Origin: Cadophora sp. MPI-SDFR-AT-0126
Lineage: Eukaryota > Ascomycota > Leotiomycetes > Helotiales > Ploettnerulaceae
Reading direction: 5' to 3'
Length of the DNA stretch: 64,000 bases
Assembly (NCBI GenBank): GCA_020747065.1
Contig: JAGMVK010000010.1
Span: forward strand, 1,240,001 to 1,304,000
The position numbers were made by a program, and so were the translations under genes. Under the pieces are notes generated by a model. The model was not told where the DNA came from. It made no database searches and saw nothing but the letters and a program-made list of their open reading frames with translations. Every line of letters begins with the position of its first letter. The first letter of the stretch is position 1. Shown here piece after piece: positions 24,220 through 35,373 of this stretch.

Positions 24220-25661
24220 TCACCATTTGTTATTAAACTTCTTTCCGTTCACATAATTCACAAGCTCCTTCACAGGCTTCAAATGCGTTCGCTCCCCTCC
24301 AAACATGACCCCCTTCCTCATCACCTCCCTATAATTTTTCCCAGGGCTGACCTTCCCTAAGACGTACTCCTGTCTCGTTTCCACGCGGGTAGGTACTGGA
24401 ATTGAGCGTCCAACGATGGCCTCCATTCCTTGCCAGGCAAAAGTAATGGCCTCCTTCGCACCTGCTGGAATGCCTGCCTCGTCAAGCATCATGATCTTCG
24501 TATTTGGGTATTGTTTCTGAATGTACGCGGTGATATTTGGATTGTACGCTCCGCCACCGCACATGAAAATCTCATCGATATCCTGGCGTGGTGCATACCG
24601 GCGATAGTGATCCACGATCGCCTGCGCGGTAACTCTCGTGATGGAAGCGACAACATCGTCAGGGCTGAGGCCCTTTGCTTCCGCTTTCTTAATGAACTCG
24701 AAAGCGTAGGTGTCCCGGAATACTTCACGGCCTGTCGTCTTCGGTGGTTCCAGCGCAAAATACTTGTGCTTGAGAAAGTCATCAACAAGTTCCTGGTCGA
24801 CACGGCCACGCTTTCCCATCTCACCATCGCGGTCATACTCCTGTTGGCCATCCGTATAATGCCTTACAACGGCATCGATGAAAACATTACCGGGTCCGGT
24901 ATCGAAATCAAAGCAGGCATCTACTCCCCCTTCGTTGTCTGGGGGAATGAAGCAGACATTGGCAATTCCACCGATATTTTGGCAAGCCCGTAGTTTGGTC
25001 GGATGATGAAGGACCAGAGCATCGAAGAATGCAATGAGAGGTGCTCCTTGGCGTCCTGCTGCTTGGTCCGAGATCCGGAAATCGGTCACAGATGTGATTC
25101 CTGTGCGGGCTGCCAATATAGAACCTTCGGCCATGGTGAGTGCAGATTTGACTTGACCAGCCTCCGGCATGGAAAGAAGCCAAATCGTTTGCCCATGGGA
25201 TCCAAGAACGTCAATATCGGAGAGTTGAACATTATTTTCTTTGCAAAATTCATGGACAGCTGATGCAAAGGTCTCTCCAAGCTGAACGTTGACCTCGGAC
25301 AATTCAGAGGGAGAAGTTGTGTCATGTAAGATCATTTTCATGACTCGCTTCTTGACGGTCTGTTCCAGAGGGATCTCCCCATACTTGAGTAGCTCGAAGT
25401 GCATGGGGCTTTCTGGAGTCTCTTGTCTAAATCTACAGAGTGCACAATCAATGCCATCCATCGATGTTCCACTGTTGAGACCAAGAACTGTTTAGATTCT
25501 TTTAGTAAGTCCTCAATTTTGATTCCACATTTGAAGGTATTACCTGTGATATCAAGCCCATGACTCCCATCATCATTTACAACATTAGAGTGACCATTAG
25601 ATGCGCCATTGGAGTAGTGACTGGCACTATCGTACCCATTCGTGGTCGCTGATGGAGCCAT
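24220..25661 (-). CDS. Levoglucosan kinase-like (AnmK family) sugar kinase
   Basis: Seen: exons 25661-25544 and 25487-24220, 57 bp intron, 461 aa. The start at 25661 follows CCAAG and no other upstream in-frame ATG is present. After a low-complexity N-terminus (1-37) come [17 protein letters not shown] (40-56, phosphate-binding), GSHGQT (135-140), [13 protein letters not shown] (177-189), [12 protein letters not shown] (208-219), DTGPGN (235-240, expected catalytic Asp) and CGGGAYNPN. Known: AnmK phosphorylates 1,6-anhydro-N-acetylmuramic acid in bacteria; yeast-type levoglucosan kinase is a homologue that hydrolyses and phosphorylates levoglucosan to glucose 6-phosphate. From memory, the run from TKLRACQN to the end resembles Lipomyces levoglucosan kinase closely, and more so than bacterial AnmK. 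Inferred: cytosolic levoglucosan kinase. It is divergent from a sugar transporter. Confidence 0.88.
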
Positions 25662-26598
25662 CTTGGAAGAGTTCAGAGTAGTTGGCAAGTGGTTGTGACA
25701 AGGAGGTGAATAGGATATGTTGGGGACAAGGACATGAAGGTGTTTGGGCAAGACTGTGGTTATGAGGCTAGAAGGAACAGTTGAAAGCTACTCGTCCCAG
25801 ATTTATATCAAAGTAACGAAGGCAAATGTTTGAGGCCCAGAAGCAAGAATAGCCCCGTGAATTGCAAGTCCTGCTGTTCTAAGATTGTTTCGTGACTTGC
25901 CGAATGGTGGAGGTCTCTCCAGATGATGGCCCACAACTTCCACAGGAATAGCCGTTTACCAGTTCCGACGAGAAGGGTGCCTACTATGGAACCGACGCAA
26001 GTTATCTGTCTCCACATCCAATCATTCCATGACCCCAGAAGTAGCAATGGAAGAATTCTACTCTGTGTGTACGCTTGAAAGCCGGCTCGCTTAAATGCTT
26101 AAATGCTTGAATGGGTGCTCAACCGACAAACTCCCCCAGGTCCAGAAGCCTCCGATTGTTTATTCCCGAGTCATGTCCGACTGCAAAATACCGAACTCTG
26201 GTGCACTATCCGCTCCGAGCCTGCTAAACGGGCTTTAATGTTCGGTTGATGGCCGTGATCTCATGGACGTCACGGACGCTTGTTCGCCACGCCCCTTAGT
26301 ATGGGGTCTGGGGCCCCATTTCTCATTGAATCAGAAGCTCATGTGAGATGGACCTAGGCCATCTTGTCTGAAATAGCTGAGCTTTCTCTTACAATTCCAG
26401 ATCCCGAGATATCAGGTGCTATTCAAAATTTCATTCTGGGATGACAAGTACTTAAATGTCTGAAATCTCCGACGATATTCCCATCATCATCCTCATTTCA
26501 TCATTCCTACCTTCTGCACTTCTTCATCGTACTTGGAAGTTGGAGACGCAGACACCAGTACGACTTCAAGCTCGTTTCTTTTGACACGAAGTTAGACA
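25662..26598. promoter_or_regulatory. Shared divergent promoter of the kinase and the MFS transporter
   Basis: These 937 bp separate the two start codons and hold no gene. Two matches to the CreA consensus SYGGRG occur: CCCCAG (reverse orientation) at 26134-26139 and CTGGGG at 26308-26313. The second lies inside an inverted repeat, ATGGGG (26301-26306) against CCCCAT (26314-26319). GCTTAAAT is tandemly repeated three times, the last copy with one mismatch, at 26089-26112. An ACGTCA half-site lies at about 26267-26272. Carbon catabolite control is therefore plausible but unproven. Confidence 0.5.
26089..26112. repeat. Three tandem GCTTAAAT units in the divergent promoter
   Basis: Two perfect copies and one copy with a single mismatch (GCTTGAAT) lie head to tail between the kinase and transporter genes. 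Confidence 0.8.
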
Positions 26599-28325
26599 AT
26601 GGCCATCGGCACTTTCTGGAAAAGGCTTTCCCCAAAATGGCTTGGAATTCTGATCCAGTCATTCTCTCTCATAGCTATTTTCTTTGAAGGTTATGATCAG
26701 GGAGTTGTAAGTTCTCCGTGAGAGTGTTGTTCAGAGAAACGCTGACGAAGAGATAGATGGGAGGAGTCAACGCTTCTTCTGATTATTGGGACGTTGTCGA
26801 TATCGGCACTGGGAACATTGCCGATGGTGTTACTCAGACCACCAAGCAAGGAGGCATTGTTTCAATCTATTACCTGGGAGCTATCGTGGGGGCATTCATC
26901 GGGTACGCATGATCAAGTCCATGATGCAGAACTTCGTCACTGACTATGCTATACAGCGGTTGGATTGCGGATCGTGTAGGCCGAGTCAACGGTCTCTTCC
27001 TCTCTGCAATTTTCGCTCTCGTTGGAGGAGCATTACAGGCTGCAACCCAAGACCTCACATTCATCTTGGTAGCTCGTGTTGTTACCGGTCTCGGTACTGG
27101 AGCACTGACATCTATCACACCGGTCTACATCGCCGAGGTCTCAAGTGCTGCTCATCGTGGAGCATTCCTGGGATATGTCTTCATCGCAAACTACCTAGGT
27201 ATTTCCGTTGCATACTGGCTCAACTTTGGATTATCCTTCATCGACAACGGGAACTCCGAGATTAGATGGCGATTCCTTCTTGCATTCCAATGTATCCCCG
27301 CTCTTATGCTTCTGGCTGGTATCAAGCTCCTCCCAGATTCTCCGCGATATCTTGCGTCAGCCGGTCGCTACGAGGATGCAAAGGAAGTGCTCGTCCATGT
27401 TCGAGGCAACGATGGGCCAGACGTGGAGAAGGAGTTTATGGAGATCTGTGCTATTGCTGAAGAATCTAAGGCAGCATCGCCTGTGGAGTTTGCCAAAATC
27501 ATCGCCGGACGTGCAACTTCAGCACCACATCTCGGCAGACGTGCATGGCTCTGCATTTGGCTCCAGATCATGGCTTCTTGGACTGGTATCACGGCAGTGA
27601 CTGCATATTCTCCGGTCCTCTTGACTCAAGCTGGATATGGAACGATCAAGCAGGGAGGTCTAGCTGGTGGACTGAACACGATTGGTATTGTTGGTACCAT
27701 CATATCCGCCCAGATTGTTGACCGTCTTGGGCGTCGTCGCTGCTTAATTGGAGGCGCTTTTGGCCTCTTCGTTGTCAACCTCGTTGCCGCATCACTCTAC
27801 GAAGGTGCTCGCCACAACCCGTCCATCACCTCACAAGTCGCACCAGCCACCGTCACCATGCTCTTCCTCTTCAACCTGATCTACGCTGCCACCTGGGGAA
27901 CAGTTGCATTCTTGATCCCCACCGAGATCTTCCCATCAACGATGAGAGCACAAGGAAATGGTTTCGGCATCACTGGCTGGGCAATTGGAGTTGGATGGAC
28001 TGTGCTCGTCAACCCCATCATGTTCCAGCACCTGGAATCAAGAACCTACTTCCTCTTTGCTGGTCTCAATCTCATCTGGATACCCATCGTCTTTTTCTTC
28101 TATCCTGAGACTTCAGACCGCTCACTCGAATCAATCGATGCAATGTTCAGTACTAAGAGCCCGTTGCACAGCGCTATGGAGAAGGCCTACAGAGAAGCTG
28201 GAAATGGAGATGTACTTGGTCAAAGACGTTTGAGTGTTGCCAACCAAGCTGTGAGGGAGAAGGACATCGATAGCGTGAGCAGGCCCAGCGATGACAACTC
28301 GTCGAGCCATGTCGAGAATCCGTGA
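26599..28325 (+). CDS. MFS sugar-porter family transporter
   Basis: Seen: exons 26599-26706, 26757-26902 and 26957-28325, introns 50 and 54 bp, 540 aa. Sugar-porter signatures appear in order: FEGYDQGVMGGV in the first membrane segment and loop, GWIADRVGRVNG in the 2-3 loop, PDSPRYL before the central loop, VDRLGRRRC in the 8-9 loop, IPTEIFPSTMRAQG and YPETSDRSLESID after the last segment. These match a 12-helix plasma membrane importer. The C-terminal tail (about 60 residues) is hydrophilic. Known: the family imports hexoses, pentoses, disaccharides or quinate-type acids, and substrate cannot be read from sequence. Inferred: because it is divergent from a levoglucosan-kinase-like gene and tail to tail with a Zn2Cys6 regulator, it may import the kinase's substrate. 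Confidence 0.95.
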
Positions 28326-28537
28326 AGTTTCAATGCAAGATAATGGATGGTGAACTGACGCTGATAAAAGGTTTAAGAAGGAACTGGGTGTTTGGGGCAC
28401 TTTTCTGCATAGACAGTAGGCTTGTAACTTTTTTTTTAGAGGGGTATATCACATTCGACCGCCTATAAATTAAAAGATCGCTCAAGCGAACCAAATATCA
28501 GTTTATTTGTAAATAATGAGTCATATAAATGGTACAA

Positions 28538-30754
28538 CTACATTCTGTACAGCTCGTTACCAAATCCCCCGAAACCTTGAGACATATCGAATGACCATGG
28601 CCAATCCTCAAGCAGTTCCGGAGGTATTTGAAATTGCAATTGTTCATTACTGCCCTCGAAGTCCGAGAACGATCCCTGCGTTCCATCCATTGGCACCATA
28701 CCAAGCGACCTTGCGTGTTGAGTACTGTCCCACTGTGCTATTGTTCCAGGACGAGCATTCGTATCTGGATGATTTATCACACCATTTATGCTCATTGGCA
28801 GACTATGATGCGGAACTTCCATATCTGGATAAGGTTCGTTTGGTACAGGCTGGAAACCCACGGCTTCTTGCTGACGCTGGGACATCATAAACCCGTCGAT
28901 GCGAGTGATGAGGTTACGAAGACGTGCGTTAGCGCCAACATTCTGAGAAATTGTGTTTTCGAGTCTAGCCAATAAGTCGGCGATTCCCAGGAGTGAACTT
29001 CTGACTTGACGGTAATCAGACTCAGAAAGAGGACTCTCAACCATCACAGAGCCTAGAATAGAACCGATACCTGCGAGATGGTAGAGAAGTGGCGAAGAGA
29101 TGGCCCTCAGAAAGGAAACGGGGACTTTCGAAAAGCCGTCAAGAAGCTCGTTGGCAATGGTGCATTTTTGACTGACTGTTGATTCTTCTGCCGTGAATAA
29201 AACCATCCTTACCAGCTGTAGAGATGTCAATCTTCCTTGATATTACTGATCATCAAAAGCGACTTACTTGTATTGTGGCAGTGATGTTCGCTGCCTGGAA
29301 CCCAAAGATGTCTTCCGACATCTCACCAACCGCATTCCTCGACTCTTTAAACCTCACGGGAAGCTCGGCATGCATGAGCATGACCTTCTCAAGCACAAAA
29401 GATTGAGACGGTGTATCTCGAGGAAAGAGATCTGAGGGTGAGAACGGCCCGACTGTCTGCTCCCGTCGCCTGTGGAAGTCATCCATCGCATGCTCCAGGA
29501 TCCGATACATTTCGGTCGTGAAGTTCCAACCGTGCAACCAGCATGACGGGTTCCTCACTGAATCTGAGACTATGTGCACACTGGTTTTCCCTGGTTGGCT
29601 CACAAAGCTCTCTTCGAAGAGCAACTCGTCGTCAACCTCACTGGGAAAAGCCACTCGAGACTGAGATTCGCGGCATCGTATAACACCGCCCCACACGATT
29701 GAGTAATAGACTTCCAATGTGTATATAGACCAAAACTAGGGACAATTTAGTGAACTGACCTCAAAACCAGCTAGGGAAGGAGTTACCAGCCGCCGTCTCT
29801 CTTCCATCTCAATGCGACCAATATTGTCTGGCCAGCTTTTCTCATCATGTAGACCGTCCAGCGCTACCAAAGAATGATACAGACCCAGATACTGATGCAT
29901 TATCTCCACTTTCCCAAGCTGAACGCCAAACAATGCCAGCAAAGCAAAGCTTCTCATGTAATTTAGACCTCGTGAAGAAGCTAAATCTGGCGGTATGACG
30001 TCTCTCGCCGCTTCATAAAACTTCTCTGCCGTTGGCTGAGTGAAGTAGGATGGATCCCATCTGCCTGGTGGCAAAGCTCCATCTCTTGCTCTCGCACTAG
30101 CCAATGCACAAATTGACATGATTGCCGCAAATAGTCCTTGGTTGCGGAGGTACTCCCTCTCAGCGATCTTCCGTAGAAGTGTTCCTCTATGGAATAACGG
30201 AAATATGGGGTAGACGACTTCGAAATACACACTGACAAGATTTGCGATCTTGTCCCGATTACTGAGAACCATCTCCCGGACGTCTCCTGCCAGTGAGAAG
30301 CCCACAATATCATCTGCGTCCACACGGTGGCTGGAGATCGGATTTCCATCCTCAGACGAACGAGATGATGATGCATTTTGAACGTAAGGATTCTCATGTC
30401 TTAAAGGTAAGAGCAAATTCGGATTGGTATCTTTTCTTTCGAGGAAAGCCTCCTGTTCTGAGATGGAGACCTTCTTGCCGCGTTTCTTCGCTGGCCTGTC
30501 ATATGTGCATGCAAGGTCAAAATCAACGCAATTCTGACAGCGAGAATCGTTCTCTTCGGATCCTTTGCAGCGTATAGAGCGGCGATTGCAGAAATATAGA
30601 TGAACATAAGCAACAACTCTGTAAATTTGGGTCGAGGAAACTAACCACATGCTCGCGTAGTGCGTCTGATTTTCTTGGTCTTCCTCCGTGGCTCCGATAG
30701 TGGAGAGGATGGGGTAGGATGTTGGTTGTTTAGAGATAAGTCATGCGTGGCCAT
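28538..30754 (-). CDS. Zn(II)2Cys6 fungal transcription factor with an abnormal first intron
   Basis: Seen: exon 1 30754-30646, later exons ending at 29787, 29735-29268 and 29215-28538, with clean introns of 51 and 52 bp. The zinc cluster is split: exon 1 ends RRTTRAC, and exon 2 carries CNRRSIRC, then SRCQNC and LACTY. A basic linker (PAKKRGKK) and a fungal-TF middle domain with VYFEVVYPIFPLFHRG and RRRLFWSIYTLEVYYS follow. If intron 1 spanned 30645-30596 (50 bp) the protein would read RACDFCNRRSIRC, a textbook cluster of about 687 aa, but that intron ends in AT. The nearest in-frame AG (30618-30617) gives a 29 bp intron and a 7-residue insertion in the first CxxC, 694 aa. Inferred: regulator of the neighbouring transporter and kinase; possibly impaired in this strain. 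Confidence 0.85.
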
Positions 30755-31807
30755 GAGGAATTGAGACCACAGGTCATCCAGCATCAAGCATCAGATAATG
30801 TAAAGTCATGCACCCCGCGATCAATGCGGGTTGCGTGAGAGTGTGGGGTATGGAACTTAAAAAGCTCTTAGTGTCCATCTTCGGGGAGCTATTCCCGATA
30901 CAGATTCACAAAATGCATTACCTGAATCCTGACTCAGCATTCCTCTTTCGTTCTTTTCATCTCATCTTCTTCTCATCAACAACATACGCCTTCACAAACG
31001 TGAATTCTCTATTGAGACCCCGGTCCACGCTTGGTCAAAGAACCTCATTGCAAAATCTCAAAAAGATTTGTCCCTGTTGATGACAGTCAAGTCATCGCGA
31101 GCTACGAAGCAAGTCGCTTCTCGGAACCATCAGGACCTTCATAGCTTCGATTCTTTCGCTAAACATTCAATCAACTTGTGCATCGAGACCTCGATACCTT
31201 TCGTATGCCAAGGTCAATACAAACACCATGTCACGCCGCTGACGGAATGTCATGCATATCAGATGCTGTATGATTAATCATTCCTGAATCTTAGCGAATC
31301 TCTTCCCTGAAAGTCTTCACACCCTCGTCATGCTACGCAGAAAACAGCCTCATCGTGCAGATCTACTGATGGGGGTGCTGTAAACCCTAGTAGGGAGCTT
31401 GGGGAGTGACCTGCGGGCGATCATCTGTTGAGTCTCTCCTGCATTTCGGCAAGGGTGTTTCATCCCCAAAACCAGGAAAGTTCAGCGCTGTCTAGCACCG
31501 TATGGCTGAATCTGTGCGGATGCATTGGAAGCATGCAAGCGGGTAAGTAATCGCCATCAGCACTATCGCTGCAGCACCGATCATCAAGGTTCCCCTCATT
31601 CTGGTACTACACCGGACGAATGTGGCATATGCTTCGTCCACCGAACGATTTGTATCGAGACACAAGAAATCAATTATCGTATTCGATCCGGCACACCAAA
31701 TTTAAGTATAAGAAGGCAGCGAGTCCTATGTTTTGGATTCAAATTCCGTCATTTCCTGCGCATATTTCGAATCTCTTGTATCTGTAACCAGTCCGTTTTG
31801 AATCAAC
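30755..31807. other. Divergent intergenic region between regulator and hevein-repeat gene
   Basis: The 1.05 kb between the start codons holds two promoters. A TATA-like element lies near the plus-strand gene; no ORF or repeat of note was seen. Confidence 0.5.
31707..31714 (+). promoter_or_regulatory. TATA-like box of the hevein-repeat gene
   Basis: TATAAGAA lies about 100 bp upstream of the ATG at 31808, a usual distance for a strongly regulated fungal secreted-protein gene. Confidence 0.45.
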
Positions 31808-32401
31808 ATGAAGGTCTTCAGCCTTGTCAGTGTCCTCGCTTCAGCCTCTCTGTTTACAAGGAGCTTCGCGACCCCGCTCGCTTCTACCCCTGAAATAGCA
31901 GGTCGTCAACTCGGCGCTTGCGTTGGGGGAATTGTATGTAGACTCCCTGTCTTCTGGCTACAAGTAATCCGCACAAGACGATGCTAACTCATTCCCAGTG
32001 TGCCCCAGGCCTCTGCTGTTCAATCTGGGGCTATTGCGGCACCGGACCAGAATACTGTAAGCTCCCAAAACTCCCATGCCTATTAAACCTGGAATCCTGG
32101 TTACCCATCAAAATGAAAACTACTAACAAGCGCTCCCTCAGGCCAAACCGGGTCCTGCGTAGGCGGAGTCGGCGGGACATGCGCTCCTGGCCTCTGCTGT
32201 TCAAAGTATGGCTACTGCGGCAGCGGTGCTGAATTCTGCGGGACGACACCGACGCCAACTCCAACTTCCTCATCATCGACGTCGAGGCCACCGACTGCGA
32301 CGCCGACGAATTGCGGCACGACTGGAGGGCCTTGTGGGCCTGGACTTTGCTGTTCGAAATGGGGGTGGTGTGGGTCGGGACCGTTGTATTGTGATCCTTG
32401 A
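31808..32401 (+). CDS. Small secreted protein with three hevein-type (CBM18) chitin-binding modules
   Basis: Seen: exons 31808-31933, 31999-32056 and 32142-32401, introns 65 and 85 bp, 147 aa. Signal peptide about residues 1-22 ([13 protein letters not shown]). Module 1 (about 39-62): [20 protein letters not shown]. Module 2 (about 66-89): [21 protein letters not shown] Thr/Pro/Ser linker (about 90-113) leads to module 3: [20 protein letters not shown] near the end. All three keep the CCSxxGxCG core with aromatic binding positions. There is no catalytic domain and no GPI signal, so the protein is probably free in the apoplast or wall. Known: CBM18 proteins bind chitin and some shield hyphae from chitinases or hide chitin fragments. 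Inferred: effector-like or wall-protecting lectin. Confidence 0.93.
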
Positions 32402-32867
32402 ACTGGTTGAGTTGAGTCTATGACTCCTCAAATGTGGTTACTCGGAGCTATTCATGGAGGATGTTTGGAATTTCACTCACTTATTATTGGGTTGGACTCT
32501 GGTCGCTTCTCCCGTGAACTTGCAACACCTCATAACAATATGCGTGTGGTGATTTCGTGCCGTAATACAAATTTGATTGTTGTACCACCTGAATTTGCAC
32601 CGAACTCTATACATTAAGCGAGGAAAATAGGAGCAAGCAGCAAATTCGACACTCACTGCAAGAGGGACGTTGTTGGCTATGTTGTGCGATGAATGATACT
32701 CTCTGCTAGATTTCTCACAACTTGAGGCATTCCTCGGAGTTCTCACTCGCCAGCGCGAAAATCACCAACTGTATCGACCATAGACTTTCCTCTGCCCGAA
32801 CTAGACGCTAAAACAGTGGCATGGATTCCTCAAACACAGGCACCCAAGCAATCCTTAAGAGCCAAAT
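32402..32867. other. Convergent intergenic spacer
   Basis: It lies between the stop codons of the hevein-repeat gene and the Eme1-like gene. Only short chance ORFs were seen. Confidence 0.45.
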
Positions 32868-34843
32868 CTACACAATCCAAACACCAGGATCGCTCTCCGT
32901 AAACACCTTGTGAATCTTCTTACTAATAGCAGGACCAATTCGCTTGTCAGAGAACGCTCCATCCTTGTTGGTCGATTTCCTGCAGTCTTCCAAGGCCAAC
33001 GGACCTTGATCTTTCAAAGTCTTCACTAACTCTCGCAGAGTCGGAAATTCGGCCACGATACCGTACGCGATAGATGGAGTGACACGGAAAACCTCTTGAA
33101 GCATGCGGACGTAGGTATCGGCTGCATCGTCGCCAGTCTTGACTTGTCCGGTGTCCATGCAGAAACCGGTATCTAGGGATGCCTTCACAGTTCTGGTTCG
33201 AGTGTTAGTCTGCAATCTCGGAATATCAGAAGAACGAGGAAGAACCATAGGATGGGATCTTACTTGTATGGTATCGATGAGATGTGCTGAGTAAAGTTTA
33301 AAATCCACTCGGCGGTTTCGACCATAGCATTGGTATGGTGAATGAAAGTGTTATGATGAATTTGCAGTCTCAACAGAGCATCCTCTATCAATTCTTCATT
33401 CACATACTCCGGATCCTTCTTTTTCTTTCGCTGGCTGGCTGTCGGGACCTCGCTTTGTACATGGCTACGTACCGCAGCAGTATATTGCCTGTTTAGCAAT
33501 GTTTTATTCTTCCTCATCCAAGCCATGAAACCTTCAACCAAGTAAATAACCTCGCATGGCTCAAATTTGGATTTCAATCCCAAAGTGTATGTGTCCAAAT
33601 CGTGACCCTCTGAGCCGGTAATGAGGTCTACCAACGATTGAGCAGTGAGCACACACATGATGTGCTTCTCCTGCTTGACGTGAACTGGAGTTGGTTCCCA
33701 ATGACCTGCGTCCTCATTGTATTTCGCTTCAACCTTCCTCCTCCACCTCACAACGGGCAATTCGCTCTCCCTGTCGGTATATTCCACATCATGCTGACGG
33801 AGCATTTTGTAAGTCTGTTCCAGAAGAACCGAATTTAGGGAAGAAGGTAAGTCAACGATCATTTCTGGCGTCGAGACCTTCTTGTCCGTCTTCAGTGTGT
33901 TGACTTTAGCCAGCTCCATGGCCAATTTCTTTTCGTGAGCTTTCTTCTCCTTCTCCAGTCGCTTCACCTCCTTCTCAACTTCCTTGGCAGCAGCCTTTTC
34001 CTTCGACTTTTCAGTCCGTTCCTTGGCCTTGTCAAACTTGTTCTTAACCTTGTCAAGCCTCTCTTTTGCAGCCTTTTCTTTGGCCTTGTCTGCATTATAC
34101 TTGTCAAGGGCTCTCTGGGAACCCGAGGATTTGCATGTTGGCTTAACAGCTTTCGCTAGGGAAGCAAGATCAGGCAAATCCTCGTCTGAATCGTCGGGAT
34201 TCTCATCAAGGGCACTGAATGACCATGCTGTCCCTTGAAAAGTACTCGACATGATATTCTCTTTTTCAGAAGATATGTGCTCTTCCAAATTATCTTGTCG
34301 GCTTTGCTTCCATTTCTCCCTTCGCTTCTTCGTCGCCTCCGCAAGAAAATCTGGTGAACTGGTAAAGGTAATATCGTCAGCAGTGGACCCAGTCGTCTTT
34401 GTTCTCTTGAACGCCGCGGAAGTTCGCTGAGCGGGTTTAGGTGAGACAGAGATTCGTCGTTTTTTGGTGGGAGGGAGCGGAGGATCTGAAGCGAAAGGGT
34501 CGTCTTCTAGCTTCGAAATACTGTCATCGAAAATAACGGTACTATCGAAGTCGTCCGACAGGAAATAAAAGTCTTTGTGGCCTTTGACAACTGCGGGGGC
34601 TGGTTTTGACGATGCGGGCTTTGCCACCATTGCGGAGGCCATAGACTTTGTGGTTGTGACGGCGGCAACAGGCACCTTTGAGGTGAAGTTCAACAGTGGC
34701 AGATCGTTATCAGAGGAAAGATCAAGAAAACCATCAATTCCTGGTTTGGAGAGTTCAGAGGGCGGTGCAGGTCTGGATATGGCTGATCGTGCCGGACGCC
34801 AATCGGGGGAGGATAGCAGATCAATAACGACGGGAGGAGACAT
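32868..34843 (-). CDS. Eme1/Mms4-like ERCC4-domain subunit of crossover junction endonuclease
   Basis: Seen: exons 34843-33264 and 33192-32868, 71 bp intron, 634 aa. An ATG 11 codons upstream (34876) is also in frame; MSPPVVIDLLSS at 34843 matches the usual family start. The N-terminal half is disordered with a SUMO-interaction-like VIDLL and a Lys/Glu-rich coiled coil (about 260-325). The ERCC4-type nuclease-like fold covers about 335-590, and a helix-hairpin-helix-like C-terminus follows (VTPSIAYGIVAEFPTLRELV). The ERKR-type catalytic signature of Mus81 is not seen, which fits the non-catalytic partner. Known: Eme1/Mms4 pairs with Mus81 to cut branched DNA during repair and meiosis. Inferred: same nuclear role. 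Confidence 0.85.
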
Positions 34844-35373
34844 AGTGGCGAGCCAATTGATAGCACTCGCGTGCAAAGTGCAACAGTCAATGCAAAGATT
34901 TGCAGCTCAGTTGTGCTCGGCGTTATTGAAATGTTTAAATTCAGGGTCGTCGTCAATGTTTACTAGCTATTTTTCAGCGCGTCATCTTCGCGTTTTATGG
35001 TCCCGCTAACACATGACCTCGATATGCCAAGACACTCGCTCGTTTTGCCGAGTCAACCAAAGTGCTCAAAACAAAACAAAGTTCTCGTATTTACCAAGTA
35101 CATGCGCAATAAGAAGTCACGCAGGATCTATAATACAACATGGCATTAGATAGACTCGTAAATATCATGATATATCATTGAAGCAATACACGCAGCTCTT
35201 GGGAGCAAAAGTTTAAGGTATCTAGAAAAACAAACTCCAAAGCCCACAACGCCTTTTGCCATATGCAAGGGTATGCGCAGACCGTACTCCAGCGCCTAAA
35301 TGAATTGTATAACCGAATGAAAGAATTGCAGGGCGCGACACAGGCGCGAAACCATCCCTTCCATCACAAACCC
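34844..35373. other. Intergenic region upstream of the Eme1-like gene
   Basis: It holds the promoter of the Eme1-like gene and the 3' flank of the Kcs1-like gene. No gene could be supported. Confidence 0.45.

Noticed and set aside
24220..25661. Bacterial peptidoglycan-recycling AnmK acquired by transfer
   Set aside because: The gene has a fungal-style intron and its motif runs resemble fungal levoglucosan kinase, so a recent bacterial origin is not supported.
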